The notes below the pieces were generated by a model, which saw only the letters and a program-made list of their open reading frames with translations, was not told where the DNA came from and did not search any database. Shown here in pieces: positions 43,957 through 52,675 of a DNA stretch of 64,000 nucleotides (positions are counted from its first letter, which is position 1; every line of letters begins with the position of its first letter). This stretch comes from Streptomyces sp. ISL-10. Its GTDB lineage: Bacteria; Actinomycetota; Actinomycetes; Streptomycetales; Streptomycetaceae. Location: positions 124,001-188,000 of the forward strand of contig NZ_JAGGOJ010000020.1 of NCBI RefSeq assembly GCF_018614575.1. Reading direction: 5' to 3'. The translations under genes and the position numbers were made by a program.

Positions 43957-46578
43957 TCAGCCCTGCGGCAGGTTCGCCAGCTGGGCCGTGATGCGGGCGA
44001 TGTCGTCGTCCGCGGTGGCGAGGCGCCCCCGGATCTTGTCGACCACATTGTCCGGCGCCTTCGCGAGGAACGCCTCGTTGCCGAGCTTGGCCGTCGCCTG
44101 GGCCTTCTCCTTCTCGGCCGCGGCCAGGTCCTTCGTCAGACGCTTGCGCTCGGCCTCGACGTCGATCGTGCCCGACAGGTCCAGAGCGACCGTGGCACCG
44201 GCGACCGGCAAAGACGCGGTGGCGTGGAAGCCCTCGCCCTCCGGCTGGAGGCGCAACAGCTGCCGGATCGCCGCCTCGTGCGGAGCGAGCGCGGTGCCGT
44301 CCAGGGTGAGCCGCGCCGGGACCTTCTGCCCGGGCTGCAGGCCCTGGTCGCTGCGGAAGCGGCGGACCTCGGTGACGACCCGCTGCACGAGCTCGATCTC
44401 CCGCTCGGCGGCCTCGTCGCGGAAGCCGCTGTCGCTCGGCCAGTCGGCGACGACGAGCGACTCTCCGCCGGTCAGCGTCGTCCACAGGGTGTCCGTGACG
44501 AAGGGGACGACCGGGTGCAGCAGGCGCAGCATCACGTCCAGGACCTCACCGAGGACCCGGCCGGAGACCCTGGCCTGCTCGCCGCCCTCGAAGAAGGTGG
44601 TCTTGGACAGCTCGACGTACCAGTCGAAGACCTCGTCCCAGGCGAAGTGGAACAGGGACTCGGAGAGCTTCGCGAACTGGTAGTCCTCGTAGTAGGCGTC
44701 GACCTCGGCGACCGTCGTGTTCAGCCGCGACAGGATCCATCGGTCCGTGGAGGACATCTGCTCGGGGGCGGGCAGCGGGCCCTCCACCGTGGCGCCGTTC
44801 ATCAGCGCGAAGCGGGTCGCGTTCCAGATCTTGTTGGCGAAGTTGCGCGAGCCCTGGACCCAGTCCTCGCCGATCGGGACGTCGACACCGGGGTTGGCGC
44901 CGCGCGCGAGCGTGAACCGCAGCGCGTCGGAGCCGTACTTGTCCATCCAGTCCAGCGGGTTGACCGCGTTGCCGAAGGACTTCGACATCTTCTTGCCGAA
45001 CTGGTCGCGGACCATGCCGTGCAGGGCGATGGTGTGGAACGGCGGGGTGCCGTCCATTGCGTACAGACCGAACATCATCATCCGGGCGACCCAGAAGAAG
45101 AGGATGTCGTAGCCGGTGACCAGGACGGAGTTCGGGTAGAACTTCGCGAGGCTCTCGGTCTGTTCCGGCCAGCCCAGGGTCGAGAAGGGCCACAGGCCGG
45201 AGGAGAACCAGGTGTCGAGGACGTCGGTGTCCTGGGTCCAGCCGTCGCCGGTCGGGGGCTGCTCGTCGGGCCCGACGCAGACGGTCTCGCCGTTCGGCCC
45301 GTACCAGACGGGGATGCGGTGACCCCACCACAACTGGCGCGAGATGCACCAGTCGTGGAGGTTGTCGACCCAGTCGAAGTACCGCTTCTCCATCTCCTGG
45401 GGGTGGATCTTGACCCGGCCGTCACGGACCGCGTCGCCCGCGGCCTTCGCGAGCGGGCCGACCTTGACCCACCACTGCATGGACAGGCGGGGCTCGATGG
45501 TGGTCTTGCAGCGCGAGCAGTGGCCGACGGAGTGGACGTACGGCCGCTTCTCGGCGACGATCCGGCCCTCCGCGCGCAGCGCGCCGACGATCGCCGACCG
45601 GGCCTCGAGCCGGTCCAGGCCCTGGAAGGGCCCGTGCGCCGTGATGACGGCGTGCTCGTCCATGACGGCGACACTCGGCAGGTTGTGCCGCTGACCGATC
45701 TCGAAGTCGTTCGGGTCGTGCGCCGGCGTCACCTTGACGGCGCCGGTGCCGAACTCCGGGTCGACGTGCTCGTCCGCGACGACCGGAATCGTGCGGTCGG
45801 TCAGCGGCAGCTTGATCCGCTTGCCGACCAGGTGCTTGTAGCGCTCGTCGTCGGGATGGACGGCGACGGCGGTGTCGCCGAGCATCGTCTCGGCGCGCGT
45901 GGTCGCGACGACGATGGTGTCGTCGCCGTCGCCGTACTTCATGGAGACGAGCTCGCCGTCGTCGTCCTGGTACTCCACCTCGATGTCGGAGATGGCCGTC
46001 AGACAGCGCGGGCACCAGTTGATGATGCGCTCGGCGCGGTAGATCAGCTCGTCGTCGTAGAGCTTCTTGAAGATGGTCTGGACGGCCTGGGACAGGCCTT
46101 CGTCCATGGTGAAGCGCTCACGCGACCAGGCGACGCCGTCGCCGAGGCGGCGCATCTGCCCGGAGATCTGGCCACCGGACTCGCCCTTCCACTGCCAGAC
46201 GCGCTCGACGAACGCCTCACGGCCGAGGTCGTGGCGGGACTTGCCCTCCTTGGCCAGTTCCCGCTCGACCACGTTCTGCGTGGCGATGCCGGCGTGGTCC
46301 ATGCCGGGTTGCCACAGGGTCTCGTAACCCTGCATGCGCTTGCGGCGGGTGAGGGCGTCGATGAGCGTGTGCTCGAAGGCGTGGCCGAGGTGGAGGCTGC
46401 CGGTGACGTTCGGCGGCGGGATGACGACCGTGAACGGCGGCTTCTCGCTCTTGGCGTCCGCCTCGAAGTACCCGCGTTCTACCCAGCGCTCGTACAGCGC
46501 CCCTTCTACCTCGGCCGGCGCGTACTGGGTCGGCAGTTCGGGGGTGCTGGCTGGCTGATGCTGAGTGTTCTCGGTCAC
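43957..46578 (-). CDS. valS: Valyl-tRNA synthetase
   Basis: 873 residues. Class I synthetase with HIGH as 'VTGSLHLGHAF' (about residue 50) and KMSKS as 'KKMSKSFGNAVNP' (about 525), a CP1 editing domain between them and a C-terminal coiled coil ('DVEAERKRLTKDLAAAEKEK') that contacts the tRNA elbow. GTG start. The antisense strand is open for over 1700 codons, an artefact of codon bias. No T-box or other leader is seen in the 137 bases before the start. Confidence 0.97.
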   Translation of the reverse strand: MTENTQHQPASTPELPTQYAPAEVEGALYERWVERGYFEADAKSEKPPFTVVIPPPNVTGSLHLGHAFEHTLIDALTRRKRMQGYETLWQPGMDHAGIATQNVVERELAKEGKSRHDLGREAFVERVWQWKGESGGQISGQMRRLGDGVAWSRERFTMDEGLSQAVQTIFKKLYDDELIYRAERIINWCPRCLTAISDIEVEYQDDDGELVSMKYGDGDDTIVVATTRAETMLGDTAVAVHPDDERYKHLVGKRIKLPLTDRTIPVVADEHVDPEFGTGAVKVTPAHDPNDFEIGQRHNLPSVAVMDEHAVITAHGPFQGLDRLEARSAIVGALRAEGRIVAEKRPYVHSVGHCSRCKTTIEPRLSMQWWVKVGPLAKAAGDAVRDGRVKIHPQEMEKRYFDWVDNLHDWCISRQLWWGHRIPVWYGPNGETVCVGPDEQPPTGDGWTQDTDVLDTWFSSGLWPFSTLGWPEQTESLAKFYPNSVLVTGYDILFFWVARMMMFGLYAMDGTPPFHTIALHGMVRDQFGKKMSKSFGNAVNPLDWMDKYGSDALRFTLARGANPGVDVPIGEDWVQGSRNFANKIWNATRFALMNGATVEGPLPAPEQMSSTDRWILSRLNTTVAEVDAYYEDYQFAKLSESLFHFAWDEVFDWYVELSKTTFFEGGEQARVSGRVLGEVLDVMLRLLHPVVPFVTDTLWTTLTGGESLVVADWPSDSGFRDEAAEREIELVQRVVTEVRRFRSDQGLQPGQKVPARLTLDGTALAPHEAAIRQLLRLQPEGEGFHATASLPVAGATVALDLSGTIDVEAERKRLTKDLAAAEKEKAQATAKLGNEAFLAKAPDNVVDKIRGRLATADDDIARITAQLANLPQG

Positions 46579-46715
46579 GGGGTCAGTTTAGGGGTGTCAC
46601 GGGGCGGTCCTGAAACGCGATTGTTCCGTAACGGTGTGCCCCCCGCCGCCCCGGGGGTTCGGCGCTTGCGTCAGGATGTTCGGAACACATAAACATCACG
46701 AGGGGAACACCCGTA

Positions 46716-47663
46716 ATGAGCTACAACCAGCCGGGTCCGTACGGCGGCCAGCCCCAGCAGCCGGGCCCGTACGGCCAGCAGCCGCCGGCCCCGCAGCCCG
46801 GTTACGGGTATCCGCAGCAGGCTCCGCAGGGCGTTCCGCCGCAGGGCTACGGCTACCCGCAGCAGCAGCCCGGCCAGCCGGGCCAGTGGGGCCAGCCCCA
46901 GCAGCCGGGCCCGTACGGCCAGCAGCCTCAGTACGGCGCGGGCCCGGGCGCCTACCCGCCGCCCCCGCCGGCTGCGGGCGGCGGCGGCAAGAAGACGGGT
47001 CTGATCATCGGCGCGGTGGCGGTTGTGGCGGCGCTGGGTGTGGGTGCGTACTTCATCTTCGGCGGGAGCGGGAGCGACGTCGCCGACGACGGCCCGCACA
47101 AGCTGACGACCCCTGCAACGGTGCTCACCGAGTACAAGAAGAGCGGCGGCGGCGACGGAACGAGCTCCTCCGACGACGACTTCCTCAAGGACGCCTCGAA
47201 GATGGGGATCAAGAACCCCAAGGAAGTCGAGGCCAACTACAAGGCCGGAAGCGAAGACAACCCGCTGGCCGGGAAGATGCTCACGTTCGGCGGGGTCTAC
47301 GGCGAGGTCGAGGACCCGGAGGCAGCCGTCGATGCGGCGTTCGCCGACATGAAGGCCGAATCGGAGAAGGAGAAGGACGGCGACGCCGAGCTGGTGGGCA
47401 GCCCGCAGGCGTACGAGCCCGCGGAACTGGAGGGCGCCGTCCTGAAGTGCCAGCAGATCAAGTCCAAGACCGGCGACAGCTCCAGTACCTCTGCCGCGCC
47501 GAAGGAAGTCACGTTCACGGTGTGCATCTGGGGCGACTACAGCACGGTCGGCTTCGTCATGCCGATCGACTTCGCTTCAGCGATGACCGGCAAGGGCACG
47601 TCGCCTGAGGACGCCGCCTCCATCGCCGCGAAGCTCCGCAAGGAAGTCCGCGTCAAGCTCTGA
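46716..47663 (+). CDS. Membrane-anchored protein with Pro/Gly/Gln-rich N-terminus
   Basis: 315 residues, good ribosome site GAGGGGA. Residues 1-90 are low-complexity Pro/Gly/Gln/Tyr repeats ('QQPGPYG' recurring), cytoplasmic; one membrane helix at about 93-113 ('GLIIGAVAVVAALGVGAYFIFGG'); the rest is an extracytoplasmic domain with two Cys (in 'LKCQQIK' and 'TVCIWGD') that could form a disulphide. This layout is common among Streptomyces surface proteins of unknown role. Convergent with clpX; they share a terminator. Confidence 0.85.
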   Translation: MSYNQPGPYGGQPQQPGPYGQQPPAPQPGYGYPQQAPQGVPPQGYGYPQQQPGQPGQWGQPQQPGPYGQQPQYGAGPGAYPPPPPAAGGGGKKTGLIIGAVAVVAALGVGAYFIFGGSGSDVADDGPHKLTTPATVLTEYKKSGGGDGTSSSDDDFLKDASKMGIKNPKEVEANYKAGSEDNPLAGKMLTFGGVYGEVEDPEAAVDAAFADMKAESEKEKDGDAELVGSPQAYEPAELEGAVLKCQQIKSKTGDSSSTSAAPKEVTFTVCIWGDYSTVGFVMPIDFASAMTGKGTSPEDAASIAAKLRKEVRVKL

Positions 47664-47674
47664 CGAACGGCGAA

Positions 47675-47712
47675 GGGGCGCCCGGCCGGTTTCTCAACTG
47701 GCCGGGCGCCCC
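47675..47712. terminator. Shared terminator of the surface protein gene and clpX
   Basis: A perfect 13-bp stem (GGGGCGCCCGGCC and complement) with a 12-base loop lies between the two convergent genes. Confidence 0.78.
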
Positions 47713-47739
47713 CTCCACGTTCACGCGCGCTCCGCGCGC

Positions 47740-49029
47740 CTACGCCGACTTCTCGTGGCGCCCGTTGCCCTCGTCCTTCACGATGCGCGGGACCAGCGTC
47801 GGGTTCACGTTGTTGTGGACCACGTCCTCCGTGATCACCACGCGGGCCACGTCCTTGCGGGACGGGACCTCGTACATCACCGACATCAGGACCTCTTCCA
47901 TGATGGCGCGCAGGCCGCGCGCGCCCGTGCCGCGCAGGATCGCCTGGTCGGCGATGGCCTCCAAGGCCGGGAGGTCGAAGTCCAGCTCCACGCCGTCGAG
48001 TTCGAACAGGCGCTGGTACTGCTTGACCAGTGCGTTGCGCGGCTCGACCAGGATCTTCAGCAGCGCCTCGCGGTCGAGGTTGTGGACCGAGGTGATGACG
48101 GGGAGGCGGCCGATGAACTCCGGGATCATGCCGAACTTGACCAGGTCCTCCGGCATGACCTCCTGGAACTGGTCGCTCGCCTCGATCTCCCTCTTGGAGC
48201 GGATCGTGGCGCCGAAGCCGATGCCCTTCGCTCCCGCGCGGGACTCGATGATCTTCTCCAGGCCGGCGAACGCGCCGCCCACGATGAACAGCACGTTCGT
48301 CGTGTCGATCTGGATGAATTCCTGGTGGGGGTGCTTCCGGCCGCCCTGCGGCGGGACCGAGGCCGTCGTGCCCTCGAGGATCTTGAGGAGGGCCTGCTGG
48401 ACGCCCTCGCCCGAGACGTCCCGGGTGATCGACGGGTTTTCGCTCTTACGGGCGACCTTGTCGATCTCGTCGATGTAGATGATCCCGGTCTCGGCCTTTT
48501 TGACGTCGTAGTCGGCCGCCTGGATCAGCTTGAGGAGGATGTTCTCGACGTCCTCGCCGACGTAACCGGCCTCCGTCAGCGCGGTCGCATCCGCGATCGC
48601 GAACGGCACGTTGAGCATGCGGGCCAGCGTCTGGGCGAGCAGTGTCTTGCCGGAGCCGGTGGGCCCGAGCAGCAGGATGTTGGACTTGGCGAGCTCGATC
48701 GCGTCGTCCCGGCCCTGCGCGCCGCCGTTCTCGCCGGCCTGAACGCGCTTGTAGTGGTTGTACACCGCGACGGAGAGCGCCTTCTTGGCCGGCTCCTGGC
48801 CGACGACGTAGCTCTCCAGGAACTCGTAGATCTCGCGCGGCTTGGGAAGCTCCTCCCAGCGCACCTCGCTCGTCTCGGCGAGCTCCTCTTCGATGATCTC
48901 GTTGCAGAGGTCGATGCACTCGTCGCAGATGTACACCCCGGGGCCTGCGATGAGCTTCTTCACCTGCTTCTGGCTCTTTCCGCAGAACGAGCACTTGAGC
49001 AGGTCGCCGCCATCACCGATGCGTGCCAC
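47740..49029 (-). CDS. clpX: ATP-dependent Clp protease ATP-binding subunit ClpX
   Basis: 429 residues from the GTG at 49029 ('ARIGDGGDLLKCSFCGKSQK'), preceded by GAAGGGGAAG; longer starts to 49140 are not conserved. Zinc-binding domain with four Cys ('CSFCGK', 'CDECIDLC'), Walker A 'GPTGSGKTLLAQ', Walker B 'IYIDEIDKV', the ClpP-contact loop 'GIGFGA' and the C-terminal AAA+ lid. It unfolds substrates and feeds ClpP1P2. Downstream of clpP2 with 147 bases between, so it may have its own promoter. Confidence 0.97.
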   Translation of the reverse strand: MARIGDGGDLLKCSFCGKSQKQVKKLIAGPGVYICDECIDLCNEIIEEELAETSEVRWEELPKPREIYEFLESYVVGQEPAKKALSVAVYNHYKRVQAGENGGAQGRDDAIELAKSNILLLGPTGSGKTLLAQTLARMLNVPFAIADATALTEAGYVGEDVENILLKLIQAADYDVKKAETGIIYIDEIDKVARKSENPSITRDVSGEGVQQALLKILEGTTASVPPQGGRKHPHQEFIQIDTTNVLFIVGGAFAGLEKIIESRAGAKGIGFGATIRSKREIEASDQFQEVMPEDLVKFGMIPEFIGRLPVITSVHNLDREALLKILVEPRNALVKQYQRLFELDGVELDFDLPALEAIADQAILRGTGARGLRAIMEEVLMSVMYEVPSRKDVARVVITEDVVHNNVNPTLVPRIVKDEGNGRHEKSA

Positions 49030-49176
49030 GAGGTGCTTCCCCTTCGCCTGGGAGCGGCTTGGTTCAGCCGACTCCTGGTGCCTCATATCCGACGGTACCT
49101 TGCCTGGCCCCCCGTTCGGGCCCCCCTTGGCGCGGTTCACTTTGTCGTGTACCGCACCAAGGGTGCGCCGGATCCG

Positions 49177-49860
49177 TCAGGCGGCCGCTGCGGCCGTGCT
49201 CTTACGGGTCGAGACGATCTGGTCGACAAGGCCGTACGCGAGCGCGTCCTCGGCGGTCAGGATCTTGTCGCGCTCGATGTCGTCGCGGACCTTCTCGATC
49301 GGCGTGGTGGAGTGCTTGGCCAGCATCTCCTCCAGCTGCACGCGCATGCGCAGGATCTCGTTGGCCGCGATCTCCAGGTCGGAGAGCTGCTCCCGGCCGG
49401 TCTGCGAGGACGGCTGGTGGATCAGCACCCGCGCGTGCGGCAGGGCCATCCGCTTGCCGGGGGTGCCGGCGGCCAGCAGCACGGCAGCGGCGGACGCCGC
49501 CTGGCCCATGCAGACCGTCTGGATGTCCGGCTTCACGAACTGCATCGTGTCGTAGATGGCGGTCAGCGCGGTGAAGGAGCCACCGGGGCTGTTGATGTAG
49601 ATCGAGATGTCGCGGTCCGGGTCCATCGACTCCAGACACAGCAGCTGCGCCATCACGTCGTTCGCCGAGGCGTCGTCGATCTGCACGCCGAGGAAGATCA
49701 CGCGCTCCTCGAAGAGCTTCGCGTACGGGTCGTACTCGCGCACGCCCTGCGAGGTGCGCTCGACGAAGCGCGGAACGACGTAGCGGTTGTCCACCGCGGG
49801 GCCCGTGTAGAGGCCGCTGGCGGAGACGCCGGGGAAGTTGCTCATATGGGTGTTCACCAT
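49177..49860 (-). CDS. clpP2: ATP-dependent Clp protease proteolytic subunit 2
   Basis: 227 residues. Serine protease triad: Ser in 'GQAASAAAVLL', His in 'VLIHQP', Asp in 'ERDKILTAEDA'. The N-terminal 'NFPGVSASGLYTGPAVDNRYV' includes the region removed on maturation in Streptomyces. Start at ATG 49860; later ATGs in 'MSNF' are possible. 41 bases after clpP1, so co-transcribed. ClpP1 and ClpP2 form the mixed tetradecamer. Confidence 0.96.
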   Translation of the reverse strand: MVNTHMSNFPGVSASGLYTGPAVDNRYVVPRFVERTSQGVREYDPYAKLFEERVIFLGVQIDDASANDVMAQLLCLESMDPDRDISIYINSPGGSFTALTAIYDTMQFVKPDIQTVCMGQAASAAAVLLAAGTPGKRMALPHARVLIHQPSSQTGREQLSDLEIAANEILRMRVQLEEMLAKHSTTPIEKVRDDIERDKILTAEDALAYGLVDQIVSTRKSTAAAAA

Positions 49861-49901
49861 CCTGGTGGCGTTCTGCGGGCTGGGGGTGAGGGCGGTACGG
49901 C

Positions 49902-50519
49902 TCAGGCGCCGGTGCCGCCGCCGCCCGGGACACCCGATGCGGCGGAGATGATCTCGTCGATGAGGCCGTAGTCCTTGGCCTCCTCCGCGGTGAACCAGCG
50001 GTCGCGGTCACCGTCGCGGATGATCGTCTCTACGGTCTGACCGGAGTGCTGGGCGGTGATCTCCGCCATGCGCCTCTTGGTGCGGAGCAGGTACTCGGCC
50101 TGGATCTTGATGTCCGAGGCGGTACCGCCCAGTCCGGCGGAACCCTGGTGCATGAGGATGTCGGTGTTCGGCAGGGCGAAGCGCTTGCCGGCGGCACCGC
50201 CCGTCAGCAGGAACTGGCCCATGGAGGCCGCCATGCCCATGCCGATGGTCACCACGTCGTTCGGGATGTACTGCATGGTGTCGTAGACCGCCATGCCGGC
50301 CGTGACCGAGCCACCGGGGCTGTTGATGTAGAGGTAGATGTCCTTGTCGGGGTCGGCGGCCAGGAGCAGCATCTGCGCCGTGATCTTGTTGGCGATGTCG
50401 TCGTCGACCTGCTGGCCGAGGAAGATGATGCGCTCGCCGAGCAGCCGGCTGTAGACCTGGTCGCCGAGGCCACCACCGATGGACGGCTCACCGGCGGCGT
50501 AAGGCATCAGATTCGTCAC
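49902..50519 (-). CDS. clpP1: ATP-dependent Clp protease proteolytic subunit 1
   Basis: 205 residues. Ser in 'MGMAASMGQFLL', His in 'DILMHQGSAG', Asp in 'DRDRWFTAEEA'. First gene of clpP1P2. GTG at 50519 or ATG at 50507 ('MPYAAGEPSIGGG') may be the start. An upstream ClgR-type site (50651-50668) predicts activation by ClgR, known for the clpP1P2 operon of Streptomyces. Confidence 0.96.
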   Translation of the reverse strand: MTNLMPYAAGEPSIGGGLGDQVYSRLLGERIIFLGQQVDDDIANKITAQMLLLAADPDKDIYLYINSPGGSVTAGMAVYDTMQYIPNDVVTIGMGMAASMGQFLLTGGAAGKRFALPNTDILMHQGSAGLGGTASDIKIQAEYLLRTKRRMAEITAQHSGQTVETIIRDGDRDRWFTAEEAKDYGLIDEIISAASGVPGGGGTGA

Positions 50520-50650
50520 GTGTCCACCTGCTCGTCTCTGACGGCTTCGGCCGTCTCAGCGTCTTTGTACCGGGGGCGGGGACTCCCCTGCCCTCGTATT
50601 CATGGACCCTAACGCGCAGGTCGGACATAGCCATCCCGGTTCCCGAACTG

Positions 50651-50668
50651 TTCGCTCGGAGCGCAAGG
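50651..50668. promoter_or_regulatory. ClgR-like operator upstream of clpP1
   Basis: GTTCGCTCGGAGCGCAAG has the inverted CGCT-3-AGCG core of ClgR boxes, which I know as CGCYNANRGCG from actinobacteria; here only the central A is replaced by G. It lies about 132 bases upstream of the clpP1 start, the expected place for an activator of clpP1P2. Confidence 0.6.
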
Positions 50669-50766
50669 TAGTTGGGCCCCGGCGGTGCGTCCGGTCCGGC
50701 CGTCTACGCCGACGGGCCCCGGCCGCCCTGCGGCGTCCGGAGCCCGTCCATGAAGGGGCGCGAGGC

Positions 50767-52155
50767 TCAGGCCTCGGACTTCTCCGCGGCCTCGTCACCC
50801 TCGACGACGGTCTCGACCGTCTCGGCGGCGGCCTCGGTCTCGTCCTCGTCCTCGAGGTCGACGACCTCACCGTTGGTGTCGGTGACCGTGGCGGCCTCGA
50901 CGACGACGGCCAGCGCCTTGCCGCGGGCGACCTCGCCGACGAGCATCGGCACCTGGCCACCCTCGACGACGGCCTGGGCGAACTGGTCGGGGCTCATGCC
51001 GGAGGACGCCGCACGCCGCATGAGGTGCTCGGTGAGCTCCTCCTGGTTGACGTTGAGCTTCTCCCGGTTGACCAGCTCGTCCAGGACGAACTGGGTCTTG
51101 ATGCCCTTGACCGCCTGCTCCTTGGTCTCGGCGTCGAACTCCTCGGCCGTCTTGCCCTGGATCTCCAGGTACTTGTCGATGGTCAGGCCCATCTGACCGA
51201 GCTGGTGGTGCTCGAGGTTGTGCTTACGGGTGTTGACCTCGTCCTCGAGCAGCTTCTCGGGGACCGGGACCTCGACCAGCTCGAGCAGCTTCTCCAGGAC
51301 GCGCTCCTGGGCCTGCGTGGCCTGGTCGTACTGCTTCATGTTCTCCAGGCGCTTGCGGCTGTCGGCCTTCAGCTCCTCGAGGGTGTCGAACTCGCTCGCC
51401 ATCTGGGCGAAGTCGTCGTCGAGCTCGGGGAGCTCACGGGCGGCGACGGCGGTGACCTTGACGGTGACCTCGGCGTCCTTGCCCTCGGCGGAGCCGCCCT
51501 TCAGCTGCGAGGTGAAGGTGGCCTCGCCGCCGGCCTCCAGGCCGGTGACGGCCTCGTCGATGCCGTCGAGGAGCTCGCCGGAACCGATGGTGTACGAAAC
51601 GCCGTTCGCCACACCGTCGGGCAGGACCTCGCCGTCGACCTTGGCCTCGAGGTCGATCGTGACGACGTCACCCTCGGCGGCGGCGCGCTCGACCGGGTTC
51701 GTGGAGGCGAAGCGCTCGCGCAGCTGCTCCACGGACTTCTCGATGTCCTCGTCGGTGACCTCGACGGCGTCGACGGTGACCTCGATGCCGGAGTAGTCCG
51801 GGATCTCGATGGTCGGGCGGACGTCCACCTCGGCGGTGAAGTTCAGCGTCTCGCCGTCCTTCAGCTCCGTGATGTCGACCTCGGGCTGGCCGAGCGGGTT
51901 GATCTCGGCCTCGTTGACCGCCTCGGTGTAGAACTTCGGGAGGGCGTCGTTGACGGCCTCCTCCAGCACCGCACCGCGGCCGAACCGCTGGTCGATGACC
52001 CTGGCCGGGATCTTGCCCTTGCGGAAGCCCTTGACCGTGACCTGCTGGTTGATCTTCTTGTACGCCGCGTCGAGGCTGGCCTTGAGCTCCTCGAAGGGCA
52101 CCTCGACAGTGAGCCGAACCCGGGTCGGGTTCAGGGTCTCCACGGCGCTCTTCAC
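50767..52155 (-). CDS. tig: Trigger factor
   Basis: 462 residues; ribosome-bound chaperone and prolyl isomerase. The ribosome-docking signature is 'GFRKGKIPARVI' (about residues 44-55), then an FKBP-like domain from about residue 155 ('GDVVTIDLEAKVDGE'), a helical C-terminal chaperone domain and an acidic tail. GTG start. Upstream of clpP1P2-clpX, the common order. Confidence 0.97.
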   Translation of the reverse strand: MKSAVETLNPTRVRLTVEVPFEELKASLDAAYKKINQQVTVKGFRKGKIPARVIDQRFGRGAVLEEAVNDALPKFYTEAVNEAEINPLGQPEVDITELKDGETLNFTAEVDVRPTIEIPDYSGIEVTVDAVEVTDEDIEKSVEQLRERFASTNPVERAAAEGDVVTIDLEAKVDGEVLPDGVANGVSYTIGSGELLDGIDEAVTGLEAGGEATFTSQLKGGSAEGKDAEVTVKVTAVAARELPELDDDFAQMASEFDTLEELKADSRKRLENMKQYDQATQAQERVLEKLLELVEVPVPEKLLEDEVNTRKHNLEHHQLGQMGLTIDKYLEIQGKTAEEFDAETKEQAVKGIKTQFVLDELVNREKLNVNQEELTEHLMRRAASSGMSPDQFAQAVVEGGQVPMLVGEVARGKALAVVVEAATVTDTNGEVVDLEDEDETEAAAETVETVVEGDEAAEKSEA

Positions 52156-52301
52156 GGTTCGGTCTCCTTGGTGGCTGACTTCTTGGGTTCGCTGACGCTG
52201 CGATTCAGCGGTTCAGCGCATCGGGCCCGGTACATCAGACACACGGGCACGCAGCTTGCATAGTAACGGCAAGCAGGAGGAGCCTCACAACGTGATCTTG
52301 C

Positions 52302-52378
52302 TGGTCGGGGTGGCCGGATTCGAACCGACGACCTTCCGCTCCCAAAGCGGACGCGCTACCAAGCTGCGCCACACCCCG
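52302..52378 (-). tRNA. tRNA-Pro (TGG)
   Basis: 77-nt cloverleaf on the minus strand with CCA encoded. Acceptor stem CGGGGTG/CACCCCG, anticodon loop CTTTGGGA region gives anticodon TGG, T loop GTTCGAATC. Between tig and tRNA-Gly. Confidence 0.95.
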
Positions 52379-52530
52379 TCGGTGCGAACCGTAGGGTACA
52401 TGCCCCGGGGCTGCGGGCCGGTCCCTTTACGGACGTCTTCGCGGTGTGCGGAAGCAGGGTGTGCACGCGGCGGCACGGACCCGCTACGATGCTCTTCGTG
52501 CCGCGCGGTCGTGACCTGCGGCTCGTGCGT

Positions 52531-52604
52531 GCGGGCGTAGCTCAATGGTAGAGCACTAGTCTTCCAAACTAGCTACGCGGGTTCGATTCCCGTCGCCCGC
52601 TCCA
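52531..52604 (+). tRNA. tRNA-Gly (TCC); 3' half is the attL of the AICE
   Basis: 74 nt with CCA. Acceptor GCGGGCG/CGCCCGC, anticodon loop CTTCCAA gives TCC, T loop GTTCGATTC. From 52559 to 52602 it is identical to 59059-59102, the right end of the integrated element; insertion has left the tRNA intact. Confidence 0.96.
52559..52602. repeat. attL: 44-bp tRNA-Gly repeat
   Basis: Perfect 44-base match to 59059-59102, from just before the anticodon to one base past the discriminator of tRNA-Gly. Typical of pSAM2-type tyrosine integrases. Confidence 0.95.
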
Positions 52605-52611
52605 CATGGCT

Positions 52612-52650
52612 CAGGGCCAGGTCGGAGGTTCGTCCTCCAGCCTGGCCCTG
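52612..52650. terminator. Terminator hairpin next to attL (element-borne)
   Basis: CAGGGCCAGG / CCTGGCCCTG arms with an inner GGAGG/CCTCC pairing, starting 10 bases after the 44-bp repeat. A close variant sits at exactly the same distance from attR (59112-59150). It can end the tRNA-Gly transcript and the integrase transcript. Confidence 0.75.
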
Positions 52651-52675
52651 ATGCGTTTCGGATCTTCGTTTCCGC

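Noticed and set aside
41404..46692. Plus-strand open frame of more than 1700 codons opposite ndk, folC and valS
   Set aside because: It is the antisense shadow of high-GC codon bias; composition is Arg/Gly/Asp/Val-rich with no motifs, while the opposite strand encodes unmistakable ndk, folC and valS.
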